From: Bin55 sp009840545 | GTDB lineage: Bacteria > Pseudomonadota > Gammaproteobacteria > Pseudomonadales > Azotimanducaceae | Direction of reading: 5' to 3' | Length of the DNA: 64,000 bases | NCBI GenBank assembly: GCA_965208815.1 | Contig: OZ242357.1 | Span: forward strand, 186,001 to 250,000 | Shown here: in pieces, positions 47,019-56,713 of the stretch | Layout of the letters: each line of letters begins with the position of its first letter | How positions within the stretch are numbered: the first letter of the stretch is position 1 | The notes under the pieces: generated by a model | Database searches by the model: none | Seen by the model: only the letters and a program-made list of their open reading frames with translations | What the model was told of the DNA's origin: nothing | Position numbers and translations under genes: made by a program

Positions 47019-47759
47019 ATGAGAGAGACCGCTCAGATCGTGTTCTTCACGATTCTGCTAACTGGCAGCGGAATAACACTTGCGAATGAAGAAAGTGACC
47101 AGAACTATTCCGACAGCTTAATTTCCACGTTAGAAAAAATGGGAGCGAGTCAGTCGAAGATCGATTCAACTCCTGTAGCGGGAGTGTTCGAGGTTACGAC
47201 TTCGGATGGAAGCATCTTCTACGTAACTCAAGACGGGAAGCACGTATTTACTGGAGAACTACATTCCATCGATGGGAGGGATTCAAGAAACCTAACTGAA
47301 GAGCGACGATATGAGGATCGCCGGGAGCTTCTAGCTCAGTTGCCTATAGACGAAACTCCCAGTTTCGCTCCGAAAAAGCAAACAGATCATGTTGTTTATG
47401 TCTTTACAGATGTAGATTGTTCCTATTGCCGGTTGCTTCATAGAAACATCGAAGGCTACAAGGAAGCCGGAATTGAAATAAGATACCTGGCATATCCTCG
47501 AGCTGGAGTCGAATCCGAAACGTACATAAATATGGTGTCGGCTTGGTGTGCATCTGATCCTAAAGATGCCCTAACAAATTTAAAGAAAGGAAAGCGGATT
47601 AAACTCGAACAGTGCGAGAGTGCAGTTCCTAGCCATGTCGAGCTTGGTAAGAGATTCCAAATCACTGGTACACCATCTCTCGTGTTAGAGAGCGGACAGA
47701 TAATTCCTGGCTATGTTCAGCCCGATCGGCTCAAGCGAGCGTTGGCTCAGCAACAATAA
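47019..47759 (+). CDS. DsbC-like thiol:disulfide interchange protein
   Basis: A signal peptide (IVFFTILLTGSGITLA) precedes an N-terminal dimerisation-like region (YVTQDGKHVFTGELHSI) and a thioredoxin fold with active site CSYC in FTDVDCSYCRLLHRN. The cis-Pro loop reads ITGTPSLV. This layout and the 246-residue length match DsbC/DsbG isomerases. It is the only such protein in the window; dsbB is 7 kb away. Whether it serves the downstream RiPP-type locus is unknown. Confidence 0.87.
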   Translation: MRETAQIVFFTILLTGSGITLANEESDQNYSDSLISTLEKMGASQSKIDSTPVAGVFEVTTSDGSIFYVTQDGKHVFTGELHSIDGRDSRNLTEERRYEDRRELLAQLPIDETPSFAPKKQTDHVVYVFTDVDCSYCRLLHRNIEGYKEAGIEIRYLAYPRAGVESETYINMVSAWCASDPKDALTNLKKGKRIKLEQCESAVPSHVELGKRFQITGTPSLVLESGQIIPGYVQPDRLKRALAQQQ

Positions 47760-47774
47760 CCGTTAAAAAACGGT
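47759..47774 (+). terminator. Short hairpin after the dsbC-like gene
   Basis: ACCGTT and AACGGT form a 6-bp stem around an A4 loop, overlapping the stop codon. There is no strong U-run, so termination by it is uncertain. Confidence 0.25.
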
Positions 47775-48021
47775 ATTCTCCATTTCTGACGCATAGATCT
47801 TTGAAGAGCCAATCCGTGGAGTCCGCTTATGCTCTCCCATTGAGCCTCGTTACCGGCTAGACTTCTGGGAATTCTCGAATGCAATCGCTGTCGAAACTGT
47901 TGCCAACACCAGGGCAGAAGCTTAGTTTCAATCGCTATAAACAGTAAAATATCGCAACCACAACCATAACGCCGTGAGTCAAGTCCTTACTCGGTGTCAA
48001 TACGGTTCATGAGGGAAACAG

Positions 48022-50598
48022 GTGGAGTCTGTCGATCAGAACCGGCCTCGCACTGATCTTCCTTACCTTCGATCTGTACGCGGCAAGCTAACGCTGCTTG
48101 TCGTTGGCATTCTGCTTTTAACCATCACGTGTCTAACCGTCCTTAACTACGGATACATGAGGGCAGTAATTCGGGATGAAGTTCGCTATGAACTAGAACT
48201 CTTTGGCGAGAGCCTTAGTGCGGAATTGCTTCGCTTCATAGACATGGAGGAACGTTTGCTGCATTCGTCCGCACTGACACAAACGGTAGCAGATCTACTG
48301 TCGGAACAGAGTGCGGAACTGGACAGTGATGAGGCAGTTGGCGAAGTGATCGCGGAAGTGGTGCAAGGCGCGGTTCGCTACAACTCAGACTACCGACGTG
48401 TGCTCATAGTTGATAGCGACGGCATCATCGTAGGATCTACTGATACATCCGAGATCGGTAGGTCAGTCGCGTCCGAACGCTTTTTTGTAGAAGGCACCAC
48501 GAGTCCTTTCATTGAATTCAAGAATGGAAGCGAAGTTGCACAGTCGCTTTCAATGAGCATTCCAATTGTTGATTCTCAAGGCAATACAGTTGGTGTTGCT
48601 AGTGCAGATGTCGACACTTCTCGATTGGATGAGCTTGTCCAGTCGTCAAAGTCCATCCATGATTCGACACAAGTGCGGTGTGCGGCCGGAGATGTAGACG
48701 GCTCAATTCAATATCTCTTTTCCTCCTATAGCGATGTTCTCCGAGACCCAGTCCAACCCCGACTGGACGAGGCGATGTCCAACGCGCTCGATGGTCTGTC
48801 CGGATTCATGGACAATGCGATTGACAATCGAGGAATTAGAGTACTTACTGCATATCGACCAGTTGGCTATGCGGGATGGGGTCTAGTCACTCAAGTGGAT
48901 CAGTCCGAAGCGTTCCGTCCAATTCGACGTGTCTTGTTCGCAATCTCTTGTTTTGGGCTGATTCTCGCTTTCATTTCGGGAGTTGCAGCAACAACTGTCG
49001 TTCAAAGAAGACTACGAGGCATTCGAAGACTAGCCCGAGCCACTCGGGGAATGACTGAAGGCGACTATTCAACACGGATTGTAGTTGAGAGCGAAGACGA
49101 AATTGGTGAACTCGGGCAAGACTTCAACACGATGTCCGAAACCGTAGAAAGGCATACGCTGAATCTCGAGGACAGCGTTCGGCAACGCACCAAGGAACTT
49201 GAAAAATCGAAGGATCAACTTAGATCTCTCGTGATTGCATTGGAACGTAATGCTGAACTCATGGACCGAGATCTCGAGAGAGCTGAGACTATTCAGAGAT
49301 CCTTGTTGCCTCGCAATCCTCCTAGTGTCAGTGGCTTTTCTTTCAGCGGTCTCTATATTCCTGTCAAGAATGTTGGGGGAGATGTCTACGATGTCATCCG
49401 AATCGATGAACGTCACATCGGTCTGGTTCTGGCCGATTCGACGGGGCACGGAGTAAGTGCAGCGATGCTCACTGTCCTGTTCAAGAATCGATTGGACATC
49501 ATTGAACAGGACGATGATGCATACCGGTCAACCCAGCCATCTCCCAGCGCTAGCGAGGCCTTGGGTTTGCCAGTCCAAAGTCACAGCGCAATACCGGTCT
49601 TTACACGCGTCAACGAGGAATTAATCTCGGATGTTGTTGGATCCAGTATGTTCGTCACTGCCTTGTTCTGTATTTTGGATACACATAGCGGAAAGTTTTC
49701 AGTTGCCAGTGCGGGACACCCGCCACTGCTTGTCTTACGTGCATATGGAGAAGTGGAAACTATTGAAGCTTCTGGACCAGCATTAGGTCTGTATTCGGAC
49801 GCGCACTTTAGTGAAGAGTCTCTCGTTCTTGAATCAGGGGACCGTGTACTAATGTACACCGATGGTCTGTTCAACCTAGGTGGCGACGATCGATTTTCGC
49901 TGGAGGACGTTGCATCGCACCTCAATGAGATTCCTCACAGCAAAGAAGCGCTCAGAGACTTGCTGGGTCGGATTACCGATGGACTGGAGTATGTCGATCG
50001 AGACGACGTGACGATGCTCCTTATTGACGTTACCGATGGCGAAAACAACTTTGAACATCTCTCGACCGACATATTCAGGGACAAAATCGAAACTGACGTA
50101 AAGGGGAGCCATGCACCACGAATCGAATATGCCACAACTTCAGAGAACCTCTTTCTCACATATCACGGTCGAGTCACGTGGGTACATGGACAATCCCTGC
50201 CCAATACAGTCAAGAACGCAGCATCCAACGGAAAGGACGTAGTCATCGATCTAACGCAGTGCGAATATCTTGACAGTGCCATGCTTGGAACTCTTCACGA
50301 GACAGCGACGATATGCTCGGATTTTGATGCCAATCTTCATATCCAAAATGCCGACTCGGAAATTCATCACACCTTTGTCGAACTAGGAATGCGCGATGTG
50401 TTGGACTGCATCAGTGGAGTGGCGTTGCCAATACCGAACGAAAGGGAGCTGCTGATGGCAGGAGGTATGGATACGGAGACCCAACAAAAGTGGTTACTGC
50501 GAGCGCATGAAGCCTTGTCTTCTCTCAACGAATCGAACAGGGAAGAGTTCAAAGACGTGATCGAAGAACTGAAAGGTGAAATAGTAGGTATCAAATAG
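48022..50598 (+). CDS. Membrane sensor SpoIIE-type PP2C phosphatase with C-terminal STAS-like domain
   Basis: An 858-residue sensor. Helix 1 (about 19-42) and helix 2 (304-326) flank a periplasmic Cache-like domain (DSDGIIVGSTDTSEIGR, SIPIVDSQGNTVGVASADVD). HAMP follows (RRLARATRGMTEGDYSTRI), then a coiled coil, then a SpoIIE phosphatase domain with metal residues in GGDVYD (Asp454) and LADSTGHG (Asp472). The C-terminal ~130 residues look like STAS (VVIDLTQCEYLDSAMLGTL, with Ser752 at the phospho-Ser position), followed by a short charged tail. Such proteins act in partner-switching control of sigma or anti-sigma factors. It immediately precedes the RiPP-type locus on the same strand, so a regulatory link is plausible. 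GTG start 48022. Confidence 0.85.
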   Translation: MESVDQNRPRTDLPYLRSVRGKLTLLVVGILLLTITCLTVLNYGYMRAVIRDEVRYELELFGESLSAELLRFIDMEERLLHSSALTQTVADLLSEQSAELDSDEAVGEVIAEVVQGAVRYNSDYRRVLIVDSDGIIVGSTDTSEIGRSVASERFFVEGTTSPFIEFKNGSEVAQSLSMSIPIVDSQGNTVGVASADVDTSRLDELVQSSKSIHDSTQVRCAAGDVDGSIQYLFSSYSDVLRDPVQPRLDEAMSNALDGLSGFMDNAIDNRGIRVLTAYRPVGYAGWGLVTQVDQSEAFRPIRRVLFAISCFGLILAFISGVAATTVVQRRLRGIRRLARATRGMTEGDYSTRIVVESEDEIGELGQDFNTMSETVERHTLNLEDSVRQRTKELEKSKDQLRSLVIALERNAELMDRDLERAETIQRSLLPRNPPSVSGFSFSGLYIPVKNVGGDVYDVIRIDERHIGLVLADSTGHGVSAAMLTVLFKNRLDIIEQDDDAYRSTQPSPSASEALGLPVQSHSAIPVFTRVNEELISDVVGSSMFVTALFCILDTHSGKFSVASAGHPPLLVLRAYGEVETIEASGPALGLYSDAHFSEESLVLESGDRVLMYTDGLFNLGGDDRFSLEDVASHLNEIPHSKEALRDLLGRITDGLEYVDRDDVTMLLIDVTDGENNFEHLSTDIFRDKIETDVKGSHAPRIEYATTSENLFLTYHGRVTWVHGQSLPNTVKNAASNGKDVVIDLTQCEYLDSAMLGTLHETATICSDFDANLHIQNADSEIHHTFVELGMRDVLDCISGVALPIPNERELLMAGGMDTETQQKWLLRAHEALSSLNESNREEFKDVIEELKGEIVGIK

Positions 50599-50722
50599 GT
50601 CGTCACTATTTGCGAACAACAACATTGGCGTCAGCGACTGGTTAACAACGCGAGGGAAGGAACCAGAAGGGAATCCCGAGTCCCTAACTCACTACAGCTA
50701 AAGACACACGAACGGAAGCACG

Positions 50723-50884
50723 ATGCGTTGCCGGAATTTGGATGGTCTCGTGTTCAGCTGTCAGTGGTGTAGCAGCTCCAATTTGCACGATCACAGCGAT
50801 GACAGAAGTCATACCGACTCTCTCTTAGTTCCGACCATAGCGGCTGAGTACGGTTGCTTGACAGTGTCCATTCACCTCGATTGA
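50723..50884 (+). CDS. Small open frame, Cys/Ser-containing, of uncertain reality
   Basis: A 53-codon frame starting MRCRNLDGLVFSCQWCSSSN after a GGAAG. The Cys/Ser cluster would suit azoline formation, and it sits directly upstream of the export genes, but it lacks a leader that I recognise and codes for no known family. It may simply be a chance frame. Confidence 0.2.
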   Translation: MRCRNLDGLVFSCQWCSSSNLHDHSDDRSHTDSLLVPTIAAEYGCLTVSIHLD

Positions 50885-50898
50885 AATTCGTGCATACT
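50858..50898 (+). promoter_or_regulatory. Possible promoter of the RiPP-type locus
   Basis: TTGACA at 50858-50863 is a perfect -35. A weak -10 (TTGAAA) follows at 17 bp, and a CATACT block lies further on at about 50893. It is the only good -35 in the gap before the first export gene. Confidence 0.35.
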
Positions 50899-50997
50899 TA
50901 CTAATTGAAAGTGAATAAAATTTCGTGAGGAGGGGCATACCCAAGAAATTCTTCCCTGAAATCGCACGTTTTCGGGAGGATAGGTACGCGCGCGATT

Positions 50998-51543
50998 GTG
51001 TTCAACAACCCATTTGATTCCTTTCACAATACGGTCTCAGAAGCCAAGAACGAACGAGAGCAACTTGGTCAGTTACTGACTATTTCCACTCCTCGAGAAC
51101 GACTTTTGCTTGTTCTTCTCACGACTTTGATGTTGGCTTTGGGTTCCTGGCTCGTATTTGGTGTTGTTGTTCAGACATGGTCAATTGAGGGCGTTGTGTC
51201 GAAGCAGGACAATGACCACGATGTGTATTTTCTTAACGTGGGCCTATACGGCGAGGCTATTGAAATTAGTTCGAAATTTCGAACTGGAATGTCGGCTGTC
51301 GTGAAAATTGATCTTGAAGGGGAACGGAGCCATGCGGTCGACGGGAATGTCCATGCTGTGGTCCTGAAGTCGTTGACTGTTCCAGAAGCCGAAACTTTCC
51401 CAGGATCTAACCCGGGAAACTGGGTTGAAATCACCCTCGACGAGAAACCCGAATCTGCCTCTGTTCTCGGACGGGATTGCACTGTTGTAGTTGAGCTTGA
51501 CAGACAATCACCCTTGGCATTCTTCGCTTCGAGGCTTCTATAG
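50998..51543 (+). CDS. Short HlyD/NHLM-secretion-like membrane protein
   Basis: A 181-residue protein with one membrane helix (ERLLLVLLTTLMLALGSWLVFG) preceded by STPRERL, a wording that resembles the start of NHLM-type HlyD secretion proteins. A beta-rich periplasmic part follows. The long coiled-coil hairpin of ordinary membrane-fusion proteins is missing, so it is less than half the usual length. It begins with GTG after GGGAGGA at an unusually long 17-bp spacing and ends 1 bp before the exporter gene. Family assignment rests on context plus the N-terminus. Confidence 0.55.
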   Translation: MFNNPFDSFHNTVSEAKNEREQLGQLLTISTPRERLLLVLLTTLMLALGSWLVFGVVVQTWSIEGVVSKQDNDHDVYFLNVGLYGEAIEISSKFRTGMSAVVKIDLEGERSHAVDGNVHAVVLKSLTVPEAETFPGSNPGNWVEITLDEKPESASVLGRDCTVVVELDRQSPLAFFASRLL

Positions 51544-51544
51544 C

Positions 51545-53755
51545 ATGGCGACGGTTTTTTCCAACCGGTCGCAGTCTGGTAGCAAATCGGAACCGCTCAA
51601 ACGAAGGATTAGCACACCAGTCGTCTTGCAGATGCATGCGACTGAATGCGGAGCAGCGTGTCTTGGCAGCGTTCTCGGTTACTTCAATCGCTGGGTCCCG
51701 CTCACTGAACTACGCGAAAAGTGCGAAGTCAGCCGAGATGGCAGTAGCGCAGCAAGCATAAAACGAGCCGCAAGTCACTACGGACTTGAGTGCAAAGGAC
51801 TCAGTCTCCAAGCTGAACAACTGAAGAAGCTGGATTTACCACTGATCCTGTTCTGGCAGTTTAGCCACTTTGTCGTTCTAGAAGGCTACAGCGATCGCCA
51901 TTTTCATATCAATGATCCGGCTACAGGTCGTCGGACCATTTCTTCTGACGAATTTGCCAAGCATTACAGCTCAATTGCACTGCAGTTTTCGCCGGGTGAT
52001 GACTTCCAAACTGGAGGCGAATTGCCCAATCTCTTCGCTCAGTTGAAAAGTGTGCTTGACGGTTCTTGGAACACGCTTGCAGGGATTGCGGTCTGTGGGT
52101 TGTTGCTGGCCCTTTTTACTCTGGTCATCCCAATTGCTCTGGGAACTTTGGTCGACGGCATCGTTGAGCAACAGGGCAATTGGGTCGCGGTCATCGTATC
52201 CTTGCTTACCGGCGGTGTTCTTGTCTATCTGCTTTCGCTACTGAAGCATAGGTTGCTTGGAAGATTGGCTGTCCGGACCTCGGTGAAAGGTTACGATCGA
52301 GGGTTATCAAGACTTCTCCGGTTGCCTGTGGACTTTTTTGAACACCGGCTGGTAGGCGATCTGACCGATCGAGTCTCATCCATTGATCGTATTACGAAGA
52401 ACTTAACCACCCAATTTCTCGTTCTCTTTGTGGATGTGGCAATGAGCGCAGTCCTGCTCGTCGCGATGTTTGTCTTCAGTTTTGTACTAACCCTATTTGT
52501 ACTGTTTCTTGCAACCGTGCATTTTCTGTTTGACCGTGTACTTCGAAGACCGCGGGCTGTTCGAACTCAAGCTATGAGACGAGAGCAAGGACTTCTGATT
52601 GGAGTAGGAATGCAGATGCTCAACCACGCTGATAATTTGCGTATGACAGGGTCTGACGATAGGTTTTTTTCACGTTGGAGCGGGCAACAAGCCCGTGAAC
52701 TGCAAGCTCGACATTCCCTGTCGGAACTAAATTCTCTAAGCAGCGCATTTCCGGAGTTCATTGGTGGATTGAGGACGGCTGCAGTCTTGGCATTTGGAGG
52801 CTTCCTTGTCTTTGATAGTCAGATGACGCTCGGAACCTTAGTAGGTTTCTGGATTTTGTCGGAAATGTTCCTAGAACCAATCGGACGATTTCTTTTGTTT
52901 TCGGATCGGCGACAAGCAATTGAAACAGATCTACAGCGACTCGATGACATCCAAAAAACTCCTGAAGATCGAATCTTCAGGCGTCGGGACGGTGATTCTG
53001 CTTCCATTCCTACATTCAAAGGGAAACTTCAGCTAACGGGACACATTGAATTGCGCAATGTGACGTTTGGCTACAACAGGAGTAGGCCCCCTCTGATCAA
53101 AGACTTCAATCTCACGATCAAACCAGGTCAAAGAGTTGCTGTTGTCGGTCCAAGTGGATCTGGAAAGTCAACTCTAGCTCGACTGGTGGCAGGAATCAGC
53201 TATCCGTGGTCGGGCGACATCCTCTATGACGGCCATCCAAGGAACGAAATTCCGATTGAAGTGCTACGACGATCCATCTCTATGGTGGACCAGCAAGCGA
53301 TTCTCTTTTCAGCGACCGTTCGAGACAACATAACACTGTGGAACTCCGCAGTTCCAGACGACATTGCCATTGAGGCTGCGCGGGACGCATGCATCCATGA
53401 CGAGATTCTGGTACGGCCACAAGGCTATGCAACCATCGTAGCGGAAGGGGGCGTGAATTTCAGCGGTGGACAACGACAACGTCTCGAAATCGCGCGGGCC
53501 CTTGCAAGCAATCCAACAATGTTGATTCTAGACGAGGCTACCAGTGCCCTAGATGCGGCTACTGAAGAAGCTGTAGACGATGGATTGAGACGACGAGGGG
53601 TCACGTGTCTTATTGTCGCCCATAGATTGAGTACAGTGCGTGATTGCGATGAGATTGTCGTTCTCAATAAGGGAATCGTGGAACAGCGGGGCACCCATGA
53701 AGAGCTTATCGATGATCGCGACGCTACCTACTACAAGCTAGTAAGGTCGGGCTGA
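51545..53755 (+). CDS. NHLM-type C39 peptidase / ABC exporter
   Basis: A 736-residue leader-cleaving exporter. The N-terminal C39 peptidase has VLQMHATECGAACLG with catalytic Cys35, His108 (FSHFVVLEGY) and Asp124 (INDPATG). A membrane domain of about six helices follows, then an ABC domain with Walker A GPSGSGKST (from 535), signature FSGGQRQRLEIARAL and MLILDEATSALD. RWVPLTELREKCEVSRDGSS is typical of the NHLM exporters that pair with nitrile-hydratase-like leaders. ATG 51545 follows the previous stop by 1 bp, better than starts inside that gene. The TGATG overlap couples it to the next gene. Confidence 0.92.
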   Translation: MATVFSNRSQSGSKSEPLKRRISTPVVLQMHATECGAACLGSVLGYFNRWVPLTELREKCEVSRDGSSAASIKRAASHYGLECKGLSLQAEQLKKLDLPLILFWQFSHFVVLEGYSDRHFHINDPATGRRTISSDEFAKHYSSIALQFSPGDDFQTGGELPNLFAQLKSVLDGSWNTLAGIAVCGLLLALFTLVIPIALGTLVDGIVEQQGNWVAVIVSLLTGGVLVYLLSLLKHRLLGRLAVRTSVKGYDRGLSRLLRLPVDFFEHRLVGDLTDRVSSIDRITKNLTTQFLVLFVDVAMSAVLLVAMFVFSFVLTLFVLFLATVHFLFDRVLRRPRAVRTQAMRREQGLLIGVGMQMLNHADNLRMTGSDDRFFSRWSGQQARELQARHSLSELNSLSSAFPEFIGGLRTAAVLAFGGFLVFDSQMTLGTLVGFWILSEMFLEPIGRFLLFSDRRQAIETDLQRLDDIQKTPEDRIFRRRDGDSASIPTFKGKLQLTGHIELRNVTFGYNRSRPPLIKDFNLTIKPGQRVAVVGPSGSGKSTLARLVAGISYPWSGDILYDGHPRNEIPIEVLRRSISMVDQQAILFSATVRDNITLWNSAVPDDIAIEAARDACIHDEILVRPQGYATIVAEGGVNFSGGQRQRLEIARALASNPTMLILDEATSALDAATEEAVDDGLRRRGVTCLIVAHRLSTVRDCDEIVVLNKGIVEQRGTHEELIDDRDATYYKLVRSG

Positions 53756-56700
53756 TGCAAAACGGAAACACAGGACAATTGTCCCTCTGGGAAATTGCTG
53801 AGCAGTCGGGTGTTTCCGTTCCTTGTGCAGGAAATTGTCCCGTAGGTCTTAATGACAGCGATAGTGTTTGGTTTGTACAAAACGGAGTTGTCGATTTGTT
53901 CATGATCGAGTCGAGAGACGGTGTGGACCGCGCTGCGCCTCTGCATCTCATGCGCCTCGGAGAAGGAAATCTGATACCTAATGTACAACACGACGACTAC
54001 GAAGACGAAGACGGAGGCGGCACTACGTCTCTCAGCCTCATATGCAAGGGACTGCCGAATGCCCACCTTAAACAACTGTCTACGAAGTCTCTAGACCAAG
54101 CCAAAACCCAAGAAGTAGCTCAACTGATAGATTCGTGGATTGCAAGAGTGACGAATGCCCTTTCCAGATTCGTCATTCGTCCACCCCGTCCCACGGCATT
54201 CGCTGATTCTGACACTCAAGAATCACTGCACCCTTGTACTCTGAGCGTACGACGGGGAGTAGTGTGGGTGTCTACCCCATCACAAGGTTCGAGTTTGTTC
54301 ATGGACATGGTCGATCAAACTGAGCTTGCGTTGCATTCACATGAACCTGTGGTTCCACTCACACGGACGAGTTGGCTTTCCGTTCTCGAAGATGTAACCA
54401 TCGTTTCGAGATCCACGGAGACGCTTGTTAGGGAGGGTGCATTGTTCTCCGCACTGACATCGTTTCACAGTGCAACCTTTCATATGGAACGGCTCAATCG
54501 TCAGCTTGCGGTAGTCGACGAAGCGAACCTCGAACGCGAACGAGCAACAAGTCGAAGATTCGCTGAGCGTACTGCTCGAACGCGGCTCTTGAATCTCTAT
54601 GAACACGCCGCTGAACTTGAGAGTCAAGAGGAACATACAGCCCTCGTTGACGCGCTTAAGGTCATAGGCCGACACAAAGGGATTCAGTTCAATACTTCCG
54701 CGAAATCGGTTGCACCAGACTCTAGCATTGAATTGTCGGACGTTCTTGATGCTTCGGGTGTTCGCGCGAGAAGAGTTCACTTGGATGTCTCAAACAGGTG
54801 GTGGCGCAAAGACAGTACTGCTCTGTTGGGGTTTCACCGCGAAAATGATCGACCGGTGGCCCTGATACCCACAATCTTAGGGAGCTATCGGCAATATGAT
54901 CCTGTGAGTCAGAAGAGTGTCAGGCTTACGAGAGAGAGGGCACTGAAACTAAAAGACGAAGCCTGGATGTTCTATCAGCCCTTGCCTTTGAGGCCTGTTG
55001 GTCCAACGGATCTACTCAAAACCGCTTTCCATGCGTCTGCAACGGACGTCTTGAAGTTGCTCCTAACAGGATTGCTTGGCGGCATCGTACGACTGCTTCC
55101 TGCACTTGCACTCGGGCTGGTCGCTACACACTTAGTGATAGGAGGAAGCTACGAAGCACTTTATGCGGTAGCTATCGCTCTTACATTGATTGGAGTGATT
55201 GCTACGTTGCTCCAAGTCATGCAAAGCAATTCCTTCATGAGGTTCGAAGTTCGAGCCGCATCTAGGCTTGAAGCCGCAATTTGGGATCGTCTAATGCGCC
55301 TTCCATCGGACACTCTCCATAGCCAACCAAGCGGTGATCTGGCGATGTCTGGGATGACATTTCAGAATCTACGAGATGGTGTTCAGGGCGTAATCGCCAA
55401 TAGTCTCTTGTCGATTTTGTTCCTCCTCCCTGTATTCGGTGTGGTCTTTTTCTACGATGCCGCACTTGGAGTTTGTGTTTTAGGGTTTAGCCTAATTTCG
55501 CTGCTGGTAACTGTTTACTTGGGAATTCGCCAGATTTCTCCACATGGGAAGATGATCCGAGCCCTGCGTCAGGTAGCAGGCTTGCTCTTCGAAATTATCG
55601 GAGGCATTTCCAAGCTTAGAGTCGAAAATGCGGAAGGTTCCGCTTTCGCAATGTGGGCACAAGAGTATCGAGAGCAGAAACAGGCAGAAATCGAAGTGGG
55701 AACACTTGAGGGACATGCTCGTTCGTTTGGAGTAGCACTTCCTTTTTTCGCTGCGGGATTGCTCATACTTGCTGTGATGACTCTTGGCGACGGTACGCTT
55801 CCGGTAGGTGACTTTTTGATTATCTATGCCGTATTCATTGTGTTTCAAAGTGCAATAGCGCGATTTGGGGAGTCGTTTGGCACGGTCGTCGCAATATTGC
55901 CTGCATTTGATCAGATGCGCCCGTTGCTTGGGACAACACCTGAAGATGAGACATCGGGAGAACCAGTTGACAGCTTACGAGGCGACATTCTTTTCGATCG
56001 AATATCTTTTAGGTACGATTCCGTTGGTCCTCTGATTCTCGATGATGTTTCGATTCGCGCCCGTCCCGGAGAGTTCATTGCGATCGCAGGTGAATCGGGT
56101 GCTGGAAAGAGCACTTTGTTCAGACTTGCTCTCGGACTTGATCGCCCCACAGCGGGTGCTGTCTACTACGACGGGCGAGACCTGAGGCATCTCAACCTGA
56201 AGCAAGTGCGTCGGCTAATCGGCGCAGTTCCTCAATCAGTCCAACTCCATCCTCAGGACCTTTGGGACAACATCGTTGCTCACCGCGAAGAGCCTACTGT
56301 CGACGAAGTGTGGCAGGTAGCTCGCGCAGCCTGCATCGAACAGGAGATTAAGGCTATGCCCATGGGAATGATGACCATGGTGGGAGCTGGGGGATCAGTG
56401 GTTTCAGGGGGCGAAGGGCAACGAATAAGCATCGCACGCGCGTTGTTTGGAAGTCCGCGTGTTATGTTGTTGGACGAGGCCACAAACTGGCTCGACAACG
56501 AAAGCCAAGCCGAAGTCATGCAGAACTTGGCTCTTCTTACATCGACTCGGATCGTAATTGCACATCGACTATCTACGTTGCAACAGGCCGACCGAATCTA
56601 TGTGTTAAAAGCAGGAAAGATCGTTCAAAGCGGCACTTTTGAGGAACTCATGGACTTAGGTGGGGAGTTCAGGGATCTGGTAAAGAGACAGATCGCCTAA
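53755..56700 (+). CDS. Second NHLM-type ABC exporter subunit (no peptidase)
   Basis: 981 residues. An N-terminal ~350-residue region lacks C39 residues and has short beta-type segments (VQNGVVDLFMIESRDG) like a cyclic-nucleotide-binding fold, as in the second NHLM ABC protein. Membrane helices run from about 430 to 700 (LLLTGLLGGIVRLLPALALGLV). The ABC domain has Walker A GESGAGKST (from 779), signature VSGGEGQRISIARALF and VMLLDEATNWLD. It probably pairs with the C39 exporter as a heteromeric transporter. The ATG overlaps the upstream stop. Confidence 0.9.
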   Translation: MQNGNTGQLSLWEIAEQSGVSVPCAGNCPVGLNDSDSVWFVQNGVVDLFMIESRDGVDRAAPLHLMRLGEGNLIPNVQHDDYEDEDGGGTTSLSLICKGLPNAHLKQLSTKSLDQAKTQEVAQLIDSWIARVTNALSRFVIRPPRPTAFADSDTQESLHPCTLSVRRGVVWVSTPSQGSSLFMDMVDQTELALHSHEPVVPLTRTSWLSVLEDVTIVSRSTETLVREGALFSALTSFHSATFHMERLNRQLAVVDEANLERERATSRRFAERTARTRLLNLYEHAAELESQEEHTALVDALKVIGRHKGIQFNTSAKSVAPDSSIELSDVLDASGVRARRVHLDVSNRWWRKDSTALLGFHRENDRPVALIPTILGSYRQYDPVSQKSVRLTRERALKLKDEAWMFYQPLPLRPVGPTDLLKTAFHASATDVLKLLLTGLLGGIVRLLPALALGLVATHLVIGGSYEALYAVAIALTLIGVIATLLQVMQSNSFMRFEVRAASRLEAAIWDRLMRLPSDTLHSQPSGDLAMSGMTFQNLRDGVQGVIANSLLSILFLLPVFGVVFFYDAALGVCVLGFSLISLLVTVYLGIRQISPHGKMIRALRQVAGLLFEIIGGISKLRVENAEGSAFAMWAQEYREQKQAEIEVGTLEGHARSFGVALPFFAAGLLILAVMTLGDGTLPVGDFLIIYAVFIVFQSAIARFGESFGTVVAILPAFDQMRPLLGTTPEDETSGEPVDSLRGDILFDRISFRYDSVGPLILDDVSIRARPGEFIAIAGESGAGKSTLFRLALGLDRPTAGAVYYDGRDLRHLNLKQVRRLIGAVPQSVQLHPQDLWDNIVAHREEPTVDEVWQVARAACIEQEIKAMPMGMMTMVGAGGSVVSGGEGQRISIARALFGSPRVMLLDEATNWLDNESQAEVMQNLALLTSTRIVIAHRLSTLQQADRIYVLKAGKIVQSGTFEELMDLGGEFRDLVKRQIA

Positions 56701-56713
56701 CGCAAATTCGATC

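Larger units (their letters stand above)
50599..50997. other. Upstream region of the RiPP-type locus
   Basis: A 399-bp gap. It contains one small Cys/Ser-containing frame (listed), a TTGACA element (listed) and two purine-rich ribosome-site-like stretches, GAGGAGGGG near 50927 and GGGAGGA at 50974. No NHLP-leader peptide is encoded here in any frame that I could read. Confidence 0.4.
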
